Shown piece by piece: positions 7,422 through 15,110 of a stretch of DNA of 20,813 nucleotides. The position numbers were made by a program, and so were the translations under genes. Source of the stretch: ChocPot-Mid sp964511865 (lineage in GTDB: Bacteria > Bacteroidota > Ignavibacteria > Kapaibacteriales > UBA2268). Positions within the stretch are counted from its first letter, which is position 1, and every line of letters begins with the position of its first letter. A model generated the notes under the pieces. It was given only the letters and a program-made list of their open reading frames with translations, was not told the origin of the DNA and did not search any database. The stretch lies in the NCBI GenBank assembly GCA_964511865.1, contig CAZEHW010000027.1:1-20813 (forward strand). Direction: 5' to 3'.

Positions 7422-7982
7422 CTATTTCAACTCCAAGAGAACTGCTCTGCTGAAAAACATTCGTGGTTGAACAACAACCTTGAAATTGGCTTTTTCAGCA
7501 CAAGAAATTGTTTTTAAGAATTCTTTCATTTTTACATGAAATGAAGGTTCAACAATTAAAAATGTACCGCCCGGATTTAATAGTGATGCCATTTCTTTAA
7601 GAAAATTCTCAGGTTCAGGAGTTTCATGAACAAGATAAAAAGCTAAAATGAAATCAAATTTTTCTTTGAGACCGGTAGAATTGGATTCACATTTATGAAG
7701 TATAATTTTACTTTCAAATTCTGTTCCATGTATTTTCTTTTTAACAATTTCAAGCATTCCATCTTGAAAGTCTGCGGCAACGACTTTCCCATTTTTACCT
7801 ACAAAATTTGCCGCAGGTATTGTAAAAAATCCGGGACCGCAACCAATATCAAGAACAGACATGCCATCCTTTATATAGTTTTTAAGTATTTTGTGTGGAT
7901 TTTGTAAAAATTTTCTCCACCACTGGTCTAATATTCCGGCATGTTCGACAGGACAAACACGTTTATTTTCTTCATCACTCAT
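7422..7982 (-). CDS. Class I SAM-dependent methyltransferase
   Basis: A 186-residue methyltransferase of unknown substrate. Seen: SAM-binding motif I VLDIGCGPGF at about residues 43-52, an acidic end of strand 2 (VAADFQDGM), and the later NPGGTFLIVEP strand typical of the UbiE-like Rossmann fold. The N terminus carries CPVEHAGILDQWWRKFLQNP, a signature I recall from small methyltransferases in Bacteroidota and related phyla. The ATG at 7982 was chosen over a TTG two codons upstream; no SD sequence is visible, as is common in this lineage. It lies downstream of rsgA in the same direction, with an orphan sorting-tail fragment between them. The methyl acceptor cannot be read from the sequence. 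Confidence 0.78.
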   Translation of the reverse strand: MSDEENKRVCPVEHAGILDQWWRKFLQNPHKILKNYIKDGMSVLDIGCGPGFFTIPAANFVGKNGKVVAADFQDGMLEIVKKKIHGTEFESKIILHKCESNSTGLKEKFDFILAFYLVHETPEPENFLKEMASLLNPGGTFLIVEPSFHVKMKEFLKTISCAEKANFKVVVQPRMFFSRAVLLELK

Positions 7983-8050
7983 AAACAAAAATCAAAATAG
8001 TATCAAATATAAAATCAAATATACGAATTTTCCTGATTTTTGTTTTTGGA

Positions 8051-8098
8051 TTATCTAATTAAAACCACTTTTCTAATATGATTTGCTGAATCAACTTT
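8051..8098 (-). pseudogene. Orphan T9SS sorting-tail fragment directly after rsgA
   Basis: Read on the - strand, the codons straight after the rsgA TAA spell KVDSANHIRKVVLIR and then a TAA. This matches the last residues of the two neighbouring T9SS proteins (SVGSENHFGKVVLIR and SVDSENHFGKVVLIR), with matching stop position and largely matching codons. It is in the rsgA frame but separated from it by the stop. The likely explanation is the remnant of a deleted or recombined cargo gene. No start codon or upstream body of such a gene remains. Confidence 0.7.
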
Positions 8099-9172
8099 TT
8101 ATAGTCTAAACTTATTGTTCTTCATATCTTTTTTATAATTCTTGACCATTTTTCCAAATTCCTTGTCTTTCTTTCGTCGTTCTATCAAGGTTGATTCAAA
8201 ATATTCGTTTTCTCTTTCAATTTTCAAATAATTTTCATAGGTTGATTTATCTATTTCCCCTTTTTCGACTGCTTCAATTACTGCACAACCAGTCTCATTT
8301 ATATGCATACAATCTTTAAATTTGCAATTTTCGGAAAGCCGGTAAATTTTATCGAATGTTATTTTCAATCCACCGCTGGCATCTGCTACAGCAACTTCTC
8401 TCATGCCGGGATTGTCAATTAAAATCCCTCCTTTTTCGAGTACGAACAATTCCCTGTGACTTGTAACGTGTCTTCCTTTGTTCGTACTTTCGCTAATGGT
8501 ATCGGTTCTCATTATTTTCCTGCCGGAAAGATTATTCAATAGTGTTGATTTACCCACACCTGATGAACCAAGCATACAATATGTTTTTCCTTTTTCAATA
8601 AACTTATTAATTTCATTGTATCCGTTTTGAGTCTCGTTGCTAATCGCAATAACCGGAACATCGCTAATACGTGCTTTTATGCTATCAAGAATTTCATTTA
8701 AACGCAGTTCATCTATCAAATCAATTTTGCTGAGGACGATTACAGGTTTCACTTTCGATGAATTACATATAGTAAGGTAACGTTCCAATCTGTTGATGTT
8801 ATAATCCCTGTCAACGGCTTGCAATAAAAAAGCATAATCAATGTTTGCCGCAATAATTTGAACTTCTCCAAATTCAGCAACTGCCTGTCTTTTAATCACG
8901 GAAAACCTTGGGAAAATCTTATGAATTATTGCGAAATTGTTATCATAAGTTAACATTGCCACCCAATCACCAACAGCGGGATAGTCTTCACGGCTTTTTG
9001 CAGTAAACCGCATGTTACCTGTTATCTCGGCTTCGTATTCGTCCTGAACTGTTCTAACTATGTACCGTTCTTTATGTTCGGCAGTAATTCTTCCTATCTC
9101 AAAATCATCGAGTTTATTCTCGATTCTGTAAGATTCAAATTGAGCATTGTAGCCCAAATCATCTAAAATCAT
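8099..9172 (-). CDS. rsgA: Ribosome small-subunit assembly GTPase RsgA
   Basis: A circularly permuted GTPase that acts late in 30S subunit maturation. Seen in order: an N-terminal OB-fold region (about 25-95, with YPAVGDWV), G4 motif SKID at 148-151, P-loop GSSGVGKS at 202-209, the switch region around STNKGRHVT (229-237), G3 DNPG at 253-256, and a C-terminal zinc knuckle C283, C288, H290, C296. At 357 residues it is typical of the longer RsgA branch. No SD precedes the ATG. Its upstream spacer and first 11 bases (ATGATTTTAGA) are duplicated upstream of the T9SS gene at 9218-11356. A sorting-tail remnant follows its stop. Function is secure; the flanks record recombination. Confidence 0.93.
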   Translation of the reverse strand: MILDDLGYNAQFESYRIENKLDDFEIGRITAEHKERYIVRTVQDEYEAEITGNMRFTAKSREDYPAVGDWVAMLTYDNNFAIIHKIFPRFSVIKRQAVAEFGEVQIIAANIDYAFLLQAVDRDYNINRLERYLTICNSSKVKPVIVLSKIDLIDELRLNEILDSIKARISDVPVIAISNETQNGYNEINKFIEKGKTYCMLGSSGVGKSTLLNNLSGRKIMRTDTISESTNKGRHVTSHRELFVLEKGGILIDNPGMREVAVADASGGLKITFDKIYRLSENCKFKDCMHINETGCAVIEAVEKGEIDKSTYENYLKIERENEYFESTLIERRKKDKEFGKMVKNYKKDMKNNKFRL

Positions 9173-9454
9173 TTTGTTTACTTTTATTTAATATCTTATA
9201 ATACATAAAAAATTAATTTACCTAATCAAAACCACTTTTCCAAAATGATTTTCCGAACCGACAGAGAATTTATAATAATATATTCCTGAATTCAAATTAC
9301 TGCCATTGTAATTTATTTCATGCTCTCCTGCAGTTTTCCATTCATCGCAAAGCACAGCTATTTCCTGACCAAGAGAATTGTAAATTGTTAAATTCACGTT
9401 AGTAGGTTGAACGAGATTAAATCTAAATTTTGTGCTTTCGGATAAGGGGTTGGG
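9162..9454 (-). repeat. Direct repeat copy 1: sorting tail, spacer and rsgA start
   Basis: This 293-bp stretch aligns with 11363-11648, the only clear length difference being a seven-base indel in the spacer (tttaata). It covers the first 11 bases of rsgA, the intergenic spacer and the last roughly 77 codons of the T9SS gene at 9218-11356. The encoded tails are identical at 68 of 77 residues. The repeat includes non-coding DNA, so shared descent by duplication or recombination explains it better than selection on the protein. Confidence 0.85.
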
Positions 9455-11356
9455 AGTGCATCGAAAATCGAAAGATAATTTATTCGGTTGTTCTTTAACG
9501 TTTATCCCTGTATTGGCAATAATAAAAATGTTCGAAGCTGCCTGCGACATTATAAATTCGGGCTCATAATAATGTAGTTCAATATCTTTTATTTGACTGG
9601 TAGCTTCTTGCAATACAAAGAAATAAAAAATTGTGTCATAGTTATATGGCTCATCTGTCAAATCAAGACTTAATTCCCAACTACCTTCGTTATAGATAAT
9701 ATCTTGCTGATGAAAAAACTCCCAGACACCTGACTCAGGTTTAATTAAACAAATTATTTTTGAGTCTTTATCACAACTTCCGGTTAGAATATGGTTTCGC
9801 GAAATAAAGTGAGAAGTGTCTGGTGTAGGACCTCTGAACTTCGATGAATTAGCAGGTGCATTTGTGCTATCAACATACCATTTTGGAATATCAAAACGCA
9901 TTCTTCCGGCACCTCCTTCAAAGTTCTTATCAGGGCTTTTACCTCCTTCGACTTTTAAAGAAAGTTTATCAAGATTTGTTTTAGAACAAATACCGGTAAA
10001 GCCACCGGAACCGCTTCCACCTCTTGTGATTGTATTGCTGTTAGAACCTAAGCCACCATCGGCTCCGTTAGAAAATAATGATAAATTTTGAATTACCGGT
10101 GCAAAAACCATAATTGCTCCACCTCCGCCACCACCACTACCTGAGCAATCATTCAAGGAATTCGGATTTCCACTTCCACCCCCTGAACCACCTGCTAAAG
10201 GTACACCCATTGCATTACCATGAACCAAGCCACCGGAAACTGAAGATGTGCTGCCGGCTCTATTACTGTTTGCTCCTGCGGTAGCGAAACCACCTGAACC
10301 TCCATTTTTATTTTGCCTGAAACCACTGCCTCCACCAAAACCTCCTTTTGGATTATCCAAATTAGCGTCTTGAGTTCCTATCCCAGGTTTTCCAAATGGA
10401 TGACCGGTGCCACCACCCGAAGCTTCAAAATTTATTGATGAATTTTTTGGAGGATAGACACCATTTAAGCTAAAGCCATTATTACCTGAACCTTCTCCAT
10501 AATTTTCCAATTTTCCCGATACCATAGGCATCCCGCTGGCATTCCTGCCACCTCTGCCTCCACTAACATACCCACTGCCTCCTTCGTCACCATTGTCAAC
10601 CACATCGCAAAATCTTCCGCCACCACCGCCGCCACCGGGTCCTCCGTTACCACCATGTCCATCTTTTGGTATTTCACCACTGACATTAATAATTGTGTTT
10701 TCAGAGCCAATTATTTTCCCGGGAGATAATAAAACAAATGGGAGATATCCTTGATTCCCTGGGGTACTTATATCACAGTCATTAACAGAAACGCTGTAGG
10801 TATTGTCACCCAAAATTAACGAATCAACTATTATTGCTCCTCGTCTTGACCTTTTACCTAAAGTTCCTTCACCAAGAATTCTTTCAGAATTACCGGAAAT
10901 ATCTCCTAAACTCCAGGGTTTAACAATATAGATAGTATCAATATTTGAAATCTCACCAAGCGAGTTTGTTACAAAAAAAGGAATTCTAAATTCCGGTTCC
11001 AGTTCCTCCCAATCGGCAGAATTCGGTTTTAATCCAGGATTAGGAAAAACCTGGCTAAAAACCATCATGCCGTTCCAACTGACATAGCATAAGCCGAAAG
11101 TAATTTTCCGTTCGTCCTGTGGATTTACACATTTGAGTCTAAATACTTGACTTGGATTATTAATATAAAAACCGTCACTTCCGAAATTAAGTGCTGTTAG
11201 ATATAAATTGTCAGCGTCGAAAGGTCCGATAATCTCGATATAAGTCGGCAAGCCGGGAGTAACTATATCTGGAATCACATAAGATATCTGTGGTTGAGAG
11301 ACAACTTCAAATTGCGTTAAAAGCAGAATAATTAATGATATTGTTTTTAAATTCAT
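9218..11356 (-). CDS. Secreted glycine-rich surface protein with T9SS type-A sorting domain
   Basis: A 712-residue exported protein. Residues 1-20 form a signal peptide (MNLKTISLIILLLTQFEVVS). Residues about 230-455 are glycine-rich (runs such as GGNGGPGGGGGGG and GGGGGGAIMVFAP) with a few cysteines, resembling the Gly-rich repeats of large adhesin-like surface proteins. A beta-rich stretch follows, then the sorting domain from N636 (NPLSESTKF) through SLGQEIAVL and SGIYYYKF to the terminal KVVLIR. Cargo of this kind is moved across the outer membrane by the Por/Gld T9SS and then anchored or released. The tail is almost the same as that of the neighbour at 11412-13532. The gene is preceded by a duplicated spacer carrying the first bases of rsgA, suggesting arrival by homologous recombination. 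The target or ligand is unknown. Confidence 0.85.
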   Translation of the reverse strand: MNLKTISLIILLLTQFEVVSQPQISYVIPDIVTPGLPTYIEIIGPFDADNLYLTALNFGSDGFYINNPSQVFRLKCVNPQDERKITFGLCYVSWNGMMVFSQVFPNPGLKPNSADWEELEPEFRIPFFVTNSLGEISNIDTIYIVKPWSLGDISGNSERILGEGTLGKRSRRGAIIVDSLILGDNTYSVSVNDCDISTPGNQGYLPFVLLSPGKIIGSENTIINVSGEIPKDGHGGNGGPGGGGGGGRFCDVVDNGDEGGSGYVSGGRGGRNASGMPMVSGKLENYGEGSGNNGFSLNGVYPPKNSSINFEASGGGTGHPFGKPGIGTQDANLDNPKGGFGGGSGFRQNKNGGSGGFATAGANSNRAGSTSSVSGGLVHGNAMGVPLAGGSGGGSGNPNSLNDCSGSGGGGGGAIMVFAPVIQNLSLFSNGADGGLGSNSNTITRGGSGSGGFTGICSKTNLDKLSLKVEGGKSPDKNFEGGAGRMRFDIPKWYVDSTNAPANSSKFRGPTPDTSHFISRNHILTGSCDKDSKIICLIKPESGVWEFFHQQDIIYNEGSWELSLDLTDEPYNYDTIFYFFVLQEATSQIKDIELHYYEPEFIMSQAASNIFIIANTGINVKEQPNKLSFDFRCTPNPLSESTKFRFNLVQPTNVNLTIYNSLGQEIAVLCDEWKTAGEHEINYNGSNLNSGIYYYKFSVGSENHFGKVVLIR

Positions 11357-11362
11357 AACATT

Positions 11363-11648
11363 TCTAAAATCATTTTGTTTACTTTTATCTTATAATACAT
11401 AAAAAATAAATTTACCTAATCAGAACCACTTTTCCAAAATGATTTTCCGAATCAACAGAGAATTTATAATAATACACTCCGGAATTCAAATCACTTCCAT
11501 AGAAATTAATTTCATGTTCCCCTTCCGTTTTCCATTCATCGCAAAGCACTGCAATTTCCTGACCGAGAGAATTATATATTGTTAAATTCACATTTTCCGG
11601 TTGAACGAGATTGAATCTGAATTTTGTGTTTTCGGAAAAGGGGTTGGG
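11363..11648 (-). repeat. Direct repeat copy 2: sorting tail, spacer and rsgA-start remnant
   Basis: This 286-bp stretch is the partner of 9162-9454. It contains the sorting tail of the propeller gene, the same spacer, and TCTAAAATCAT, the reverse complement of the first 11 bases of rsgA, although no rsgA follows here. The homology to rsgA stops in its fourth codon, seven bases before the start of the glycine-rich gene, marking a junction. Confidence 0.85.
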
Positions 11649-13532
11649 GAAATTTGTAATAGATATTGAATTGACACTTAGTTTGTTTTCTTCTACATTA
11701 ATTACACTTTCATCTAAAACACCGATGCCACCATGTGTTGCTATCCATATTTTTCCGCTACTGTCAACAGCTATGCAATTAATATAATCATCAGGTAAAC
11801 CTGAATTTGAAACATTATAAAATTTCCATTCACTTCCATCAAACCTTGCAATTCCCGAGTTATAAAAGCCAATCCAAATATTCCCTTTTCTATCTTTTTC
11901 AATAAATGAAATTTTATTATTTGGTAATCCTGTATAATAATTATAAAATTCATTGAATACTGTCCAGATACTATCCTCAATTCTAACCAATCCATTTTCT
12001 GTTCCAACCCATATTACATCATTCTCATCAATTTTGATGCAGTTGATAATATTATTAGGTAAATCAGAATTTGATGAGTCGTAAACAATAAATATTTCAT
12101 TATCAAATTTAACTAATCCATAATAAGTACCTAACCACTTATTGCCTTTTGAATCAATTGCCACACAAGACAATTCATCAGATGGTATATCCGAATTTGA
12201 TGTATCGAAAACTTCCCAATTTATTCCATCAAATTTGAATAATCCTTCCCATGCTGATGCAATCCAAATATTATTATTCTTGTCAATATCCAATGAATAA
12301 ACTCTTCCTATCGGTAATCCCATATCAGTTGAATCCCAAAAAAGAGTTTCATTGTTATCTAATTTAACTATACCATCGAGAGTACCTATCCATTTATTAC
12401 TTTCCTTATCAATTGCTATGTAATTTATAATATCAAAATTTAAAGGGTATTCTTCTTTGCTAAAAATCCAATTATCCATCACATGTTTTATTAATCCTTT
12501 AGAATAATTAGCAATCCACTTAATACTATCTTCAATAGCAATATATGTAACAGTTTGATGAGTTAAACCTGAATTGGATGGATTATAGTACAAAATACTA
12601 TCTTTATTAATAAATTTTGCTATACCGTCATTTTCATCAGCAAGCCAGATTTTACCATTATTATCGGGTAATAAATCCTTGAGATTCATAAAACCATCGA
12701 GATTATATAATAAACTACCCCAGGAATCACTTTTCGGATCATATCGTCCAAAACAATCAATGCCTCCTGCCCAAATAATTCCATCTTGATCCATTTTCAA
12801 GGAATAAACATGCTCAATTTCAATCCATGCATTTGATTTGTATACTTTCCATACATTATTAAGATATTTCACAATCCCACCATGCATTGATAATAAAATA
12901 GCTCCTTCATTATCAACTAAAATTGAAGCAACAGTCCCATAAACAAAAATTGAATCCGGGACCATATATTTAATCCAGCTATTTCCATCAAACATAAAAC
13001 AGCCATTAACCAATTCACTAGCTATCCATAAATGATTTTCTTTATCAATAAATAGTGAAGAAATTGTGGTAATAGGTATGTCTGAATTATATTTGTTATA
13101 AAAATTTAATAGATTATTACTGATTTTTATTAATCCACCAAGAGCACCAGCCCATACAGTATTATTAGAGTCAACTTCAATATCTAAAATATAAGTAAAT
13201 AAGTTTGAATCATTATAAGATGTCCATACCAATCCGTCATATTTTGTTAGGTCGTAATAAGTTCCTATCCAAAGATTTTTATTACTGTCAAGTGCTAAAC
13301 ACGTAATTTTATTACTTGGCAAGCCCGAATTTGCATTATTATAAAAGGTCATTTCTTGAGTTGTCATATTCATCTTAACAAGACCACCTGTTGTTCCTAT
13401 CCAGATGAAATCACCATCTTCGACTAAAGCTGTTGCATTTTTTCCGCAAGTGTACTGCGCCCACTCAGGATGCTGAGCAAATAAATTAGAAGTGAATATC
13501 AACATCACAATCAAGTAAACCAATTTTTTCAT
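11412..13532 (-). CDS. Secreted double beta-propeller (Reg_prop-type repeats) protein with T9SS tail
   Basis: A 706-residue exported protein. The signal peptide is MKKLVYLIVMLIFTSNLFAQ. I count about 14 repeats with cores such as NLWIGTYYDLTKYDG, NKWIGTLDGIVKLDN and VIWVGTENGLVRIED, most preceded by SNSGLP/SD-type turns and an I..IA.D strand. This is the two-component-regulator propeller repeat, and 14 units would make two seven-bladed propellers, as in the sensor part of hybrid two-component systems. Here no transmembrane or kinase part follows. Instead there is a T9SS type-A domain (NPFSENTKF to KVVLIR). It is therefore a secreted or surface propeller, perhaps binding glycans; the ligand is unknown. 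The ATG at 13532 was chosen because AGGA lies six bases upstream and the signal peptide begins there; an ATG 14 codons upstream adds a non-signal stretch. Confidence 0.85.
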   Translation of the reverse strand: MKKLVYLIVMLIFTSNLFAQHPEWAQYTCGKNATALVEDGDFIWIGTTGGLVKMNMTTQEMTFYNNANSGLPSNKITCLALDSNKNLWIGTYYDLTKYDGLVWTSYNDSNLFTYILDIEVDSNNTVWAGALGGLIKISNNLLNFYNKYNSDIPITTISSLFIDKENHLWIASELVNGCFMFDGNSWIKYMVPDSIFVYGTVASILVDNEGAILLSMHGGIVKYLNNVWKVYKSNAWIEIEHVYSLKMDQDGIIWAGGIDCFGRYDPKSDSWGSLLYNLDGFMNLKDLLPDNNGKIWLADENDGIAKFINKDSILYYNPSNSGLTHQTVTYIAIEDSIKWIANYSKGLIKHVMDNWIFSKEEYPLNFDIINYIAIDKESNKWIGTLDGIVKLDNNETLFWDSTDMGLPIGRVYSLDIDKNNNIWIASAWEGLFKFDGINWEVFDTSNSDIPSDELSCVAIDSKGNKWLGTYYGLVKFDNEIFIVYDSSNSDLPNNIINCIKIDENDVIWVGTENGLVRIEDSIWTVFNEFYNYYTGLPNNKISFIEKDRKGNIWIGFYNSGIARFDGSEWKFYNVSNSGLPDDYINCIAVDSSGKIWIATHGGIGVLDESVINVEENKLSVNSISITNFPNPFSENTKFRFNLVQPENVNLTIYNSLGQEIAVLCDEWKTEGEHEINFYGSDLNSGVYYYKFSVDSENHFGKVVLIR

Positions 13533-13605
13533 AACAATTCCTGTTTTTGTTATTGAACATATATATAAAGACACATAAACAGCGAAAACGTCTCAGAAAT
13601 AATGA

Positions 13606-13639
13606 AAAAAGCTGTCCGGTTAAACCAAGACAGCTTTTT
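13606..13639 (-). terminator. Intrinsic terminator downstream of the protease gene
   Basis: An 11-bp perfect stem (aaaaagctgtc paired with gacagcttttt, 12-base loop) ends in a T-run when read on the - strand. It lies about 75 bases after the subtilase stop and before the propeller gene, so the two are probably separate transcription units. Confidence 0.7.
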
Positions 13640-13647
13640 GGAAAGTT

Positions 13648-13704
13648 CTGTCAGTTGTTACAACTGACAGTAAGCATCACGCAGTCGGTTGTAACAACCG
13701 ACTG
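13648..13704. repeat. Paired 10-bp palindromic hairpins
   Basis: Two perfect hairpins stand side by side. CTGTCAGTTG, TTA, CAACTGACAG occupies 13648-13670. CAGTCGGTTG, TAA, CAACCGACTG occupies 13682-13704. They share the GTTG-(TTA/TAA)-CAAC core and stem length but differ in outer bases. A T-run follows on the + strand. They may act as extra terminators or be members of a dispersed palindrome family of the REP kind. Confidence 0.6.
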
Positions 13705-13714
13705 AACAGTTTTT

Positions 13715-14941
13715 TTATTGCGGTGTCGTAATCCATGCATTTAAAGCATCAACCAAACCTGCTCCTTGCTGATTTGTGCTGAGACCAATGTTTTCAGCAG
13801 TAGCTTTAATATGTGCTTTAACCTGTGCAGGTGTCAAACTATTATAACGTGCAAGTACTAATGCGGCAACTCCGGCAACGTGAGGAGAAGCCATACTTGT
13901 GCCATTCAAATATTTGTAGGTGTCACCTTTATAAGTTGAGTAAACATTCACTCCCGGTGCGGTAACAGCAATCTCAGGACCAAAATTACTAAAATAGGCA
14001 AACCCATCATTGATATCTGTTGCAGATACTGCAATAGTTTCGCTGTATTTTGCAGGGTATTCAACAACGCTACCGCTGTTGCCTGCAGCACATACCATTA
14101 CGATTCCTGCATTGTAAGCGGCTGTTACAGCATCATGGAAACTTTGAACATCAGTTGTAGCACTTAAGCTCATGTTGACAACATCAATACCATTGTTAAC
14201 ACACCATTGTAAACCCGAAATAATATCGGATAAATAACCGCTACCTCTTCTATCTAAAACTTTAACGGCATATATTGCAACATGAGGAGCAACGCCTATT
14301 ACGCCAATTTCATTATCAACTGCGGCGACAGTACCTGCGACATGAGTACCATGACCGTTATCATCTTCATAGGTTTTTGTCGGACTGATAATGTTGATAC
14401 CACCTGCTAAATTAGCTGCCAAATCGGGATGATTGCGGTCAATTCCGGTATCAACTATACCAACTTTAATTATTACTGTGCCTGTTCCGCCGCCCCCTGA
14501 TACTTGTTCTGCATCAATCCTGTTAATACCCCAAGGTAAAGTTTCCGTTGGAGGTGGTGGCGGTGTCGGAGGGTCTTTTGGAGGTTTGGCGCTAATAATT
14601 ATATCGTCATCAATTCTTTCAACATCTGCATGTTTGGTTAAAGCTTCAATAGCTTTTTCGGAAGCATTTTCAGGTAGGAATATGCTAATAGCATTGATTA
14701 ATGTAAATTGATGATTAATTTGACCACCTTTTTTACCGACTAAATCAGCAACGGATGCCTGCGAAGCACCTCTTTTGAGTACAACAATTTTTCTTACTAC
14801 ATTTGTACCTGTTATTTCACCGGTATATTTACCGTTATCCTGTGAGATTTTACTTTCATCAACAGGATTATTTTCCTGACTGCAACTATTTAAAATTATA
14901 ATTATCGCAGTGGAAACAAAGATTAGAAATAGTCTTTTCAT
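13715..14941 (-). CDS. Subtilisin-like (S8) serine protease, predicted lipoprotein
   Basis: A 408-residue exported protease. The N terminus (MKRLFLIFVSTAIIIILNSC) is a lipoprotein signal with LNSC lipobox and lipidated C20. Residues about 50-115 form an I9-type propeptide inhibitor. A proline-rich linker (about 120-133) follows, then the S8 catalytic domain: D164 in VDTG, H197 in GHGTHVAG, oxyanion N288 in AAGNSG, and S349 in NGTSMASP. All catalytic residues are present, so it should be an active endopeptidase, probably tethered to a cell-envelope membrane. It has no T9SS tail, unlike its neighbours. The start is supported by GAGGTG upstream of the ATG. It is divergent from the rsmB-like gene. 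Its terminator is the hairpin at 13606-13639. Substrate unknown. Confidence 0.92.
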   Translation of the reverse strand: MKRLFLIFVSTAIIIILNSCSQENNPVDESKISQDNGKYTGEITGTNVVRKIVVLKRGASQASVADLVGKKGGQINHQFTLINAISIFLPENASEKAIEALTKHADVERIDDDIIISAKPPKDPPTPPPPPTETLPWGINRIDAEQVSGGGGTGTVIIKVGIVDTGIDRNHPDLAANLAGGINIISPTKTYEDDNGHGTHVAGTVAAVDNEIGVIGVAPHVAIYAVKVLDRRGSGYLSDIISGLQWCVNNGIDVVNMSLSATTDVQSFHDAVTAAYNAGIVMVCAAGNSGSVVEYPAKYSETIAVSATDINDGFAYFSNFGPEIAVTAPGVNVYSTYKGDTYKYLNGTSMASPHVAGVAALVLARYNSLTPAQVKAHIKATAENIGLSTNQQGAGLVDALNAWITTPQ

Positions 14942-15094
14942 ACGTCACCTCATTAATGAATATTCATAGTTTAGTTACCACTAATAACAAAAGCAAAAAT
15001 AATAAAGATTATAATAACAAGCAAGTAAAATATTTAAGAGATTGAAAATTAATTTATAAGTAAAATTTTGGTTAAATTTACTTTTTTAATATTT

Positions 15095-15102
15095 TACTTT
15101 TG
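15095..15102 (+). promoter_or_regulatory. Candidate Bacteroidota-type -7 box upstream of rsmB
   Basis: TACTTTTG matches the TAnnTTTG consensus of the Bacteroidota primary sigma factor. A TTTG at 15067-15070 could be the -33 element, but its 24-base spacing is slightly long. It sits about nine bases before the ATG, so the transcript would have an almost absent leader; no SD is visible. The match is weak evidence. Confidence 0.3.
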
Positions 15103-15110
15103 AATTATTT

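Noticed and set aside
10100..10700. Tandem DNA repeats in the glycine-rich coding region
   Set aside because: The GGN-rich codons give low complexity but no fixed-period DNA unit was found; protein composition explains it.
11367..11373. Possible six-codon leader peptide (MILEML) before the glycine-rich gene
   Set aside because: Its ATG and first codons are the duplicated start of rsgA, so it is better read as a recombination remnant; no attenuator structure was seen.
13606..13704. CRISPR-like repeat array
   Set aside because: Three different hairpins, no regular repeat-spacer pattern and no cas genes nearby.
14433..14711. Open frame with long valine, proline and glycine runs opposite the protease gene
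   Set aside because: It is the complement of the proline- and glycine-rich linker of the subtilase; the coding strand has the full catalytic triad.
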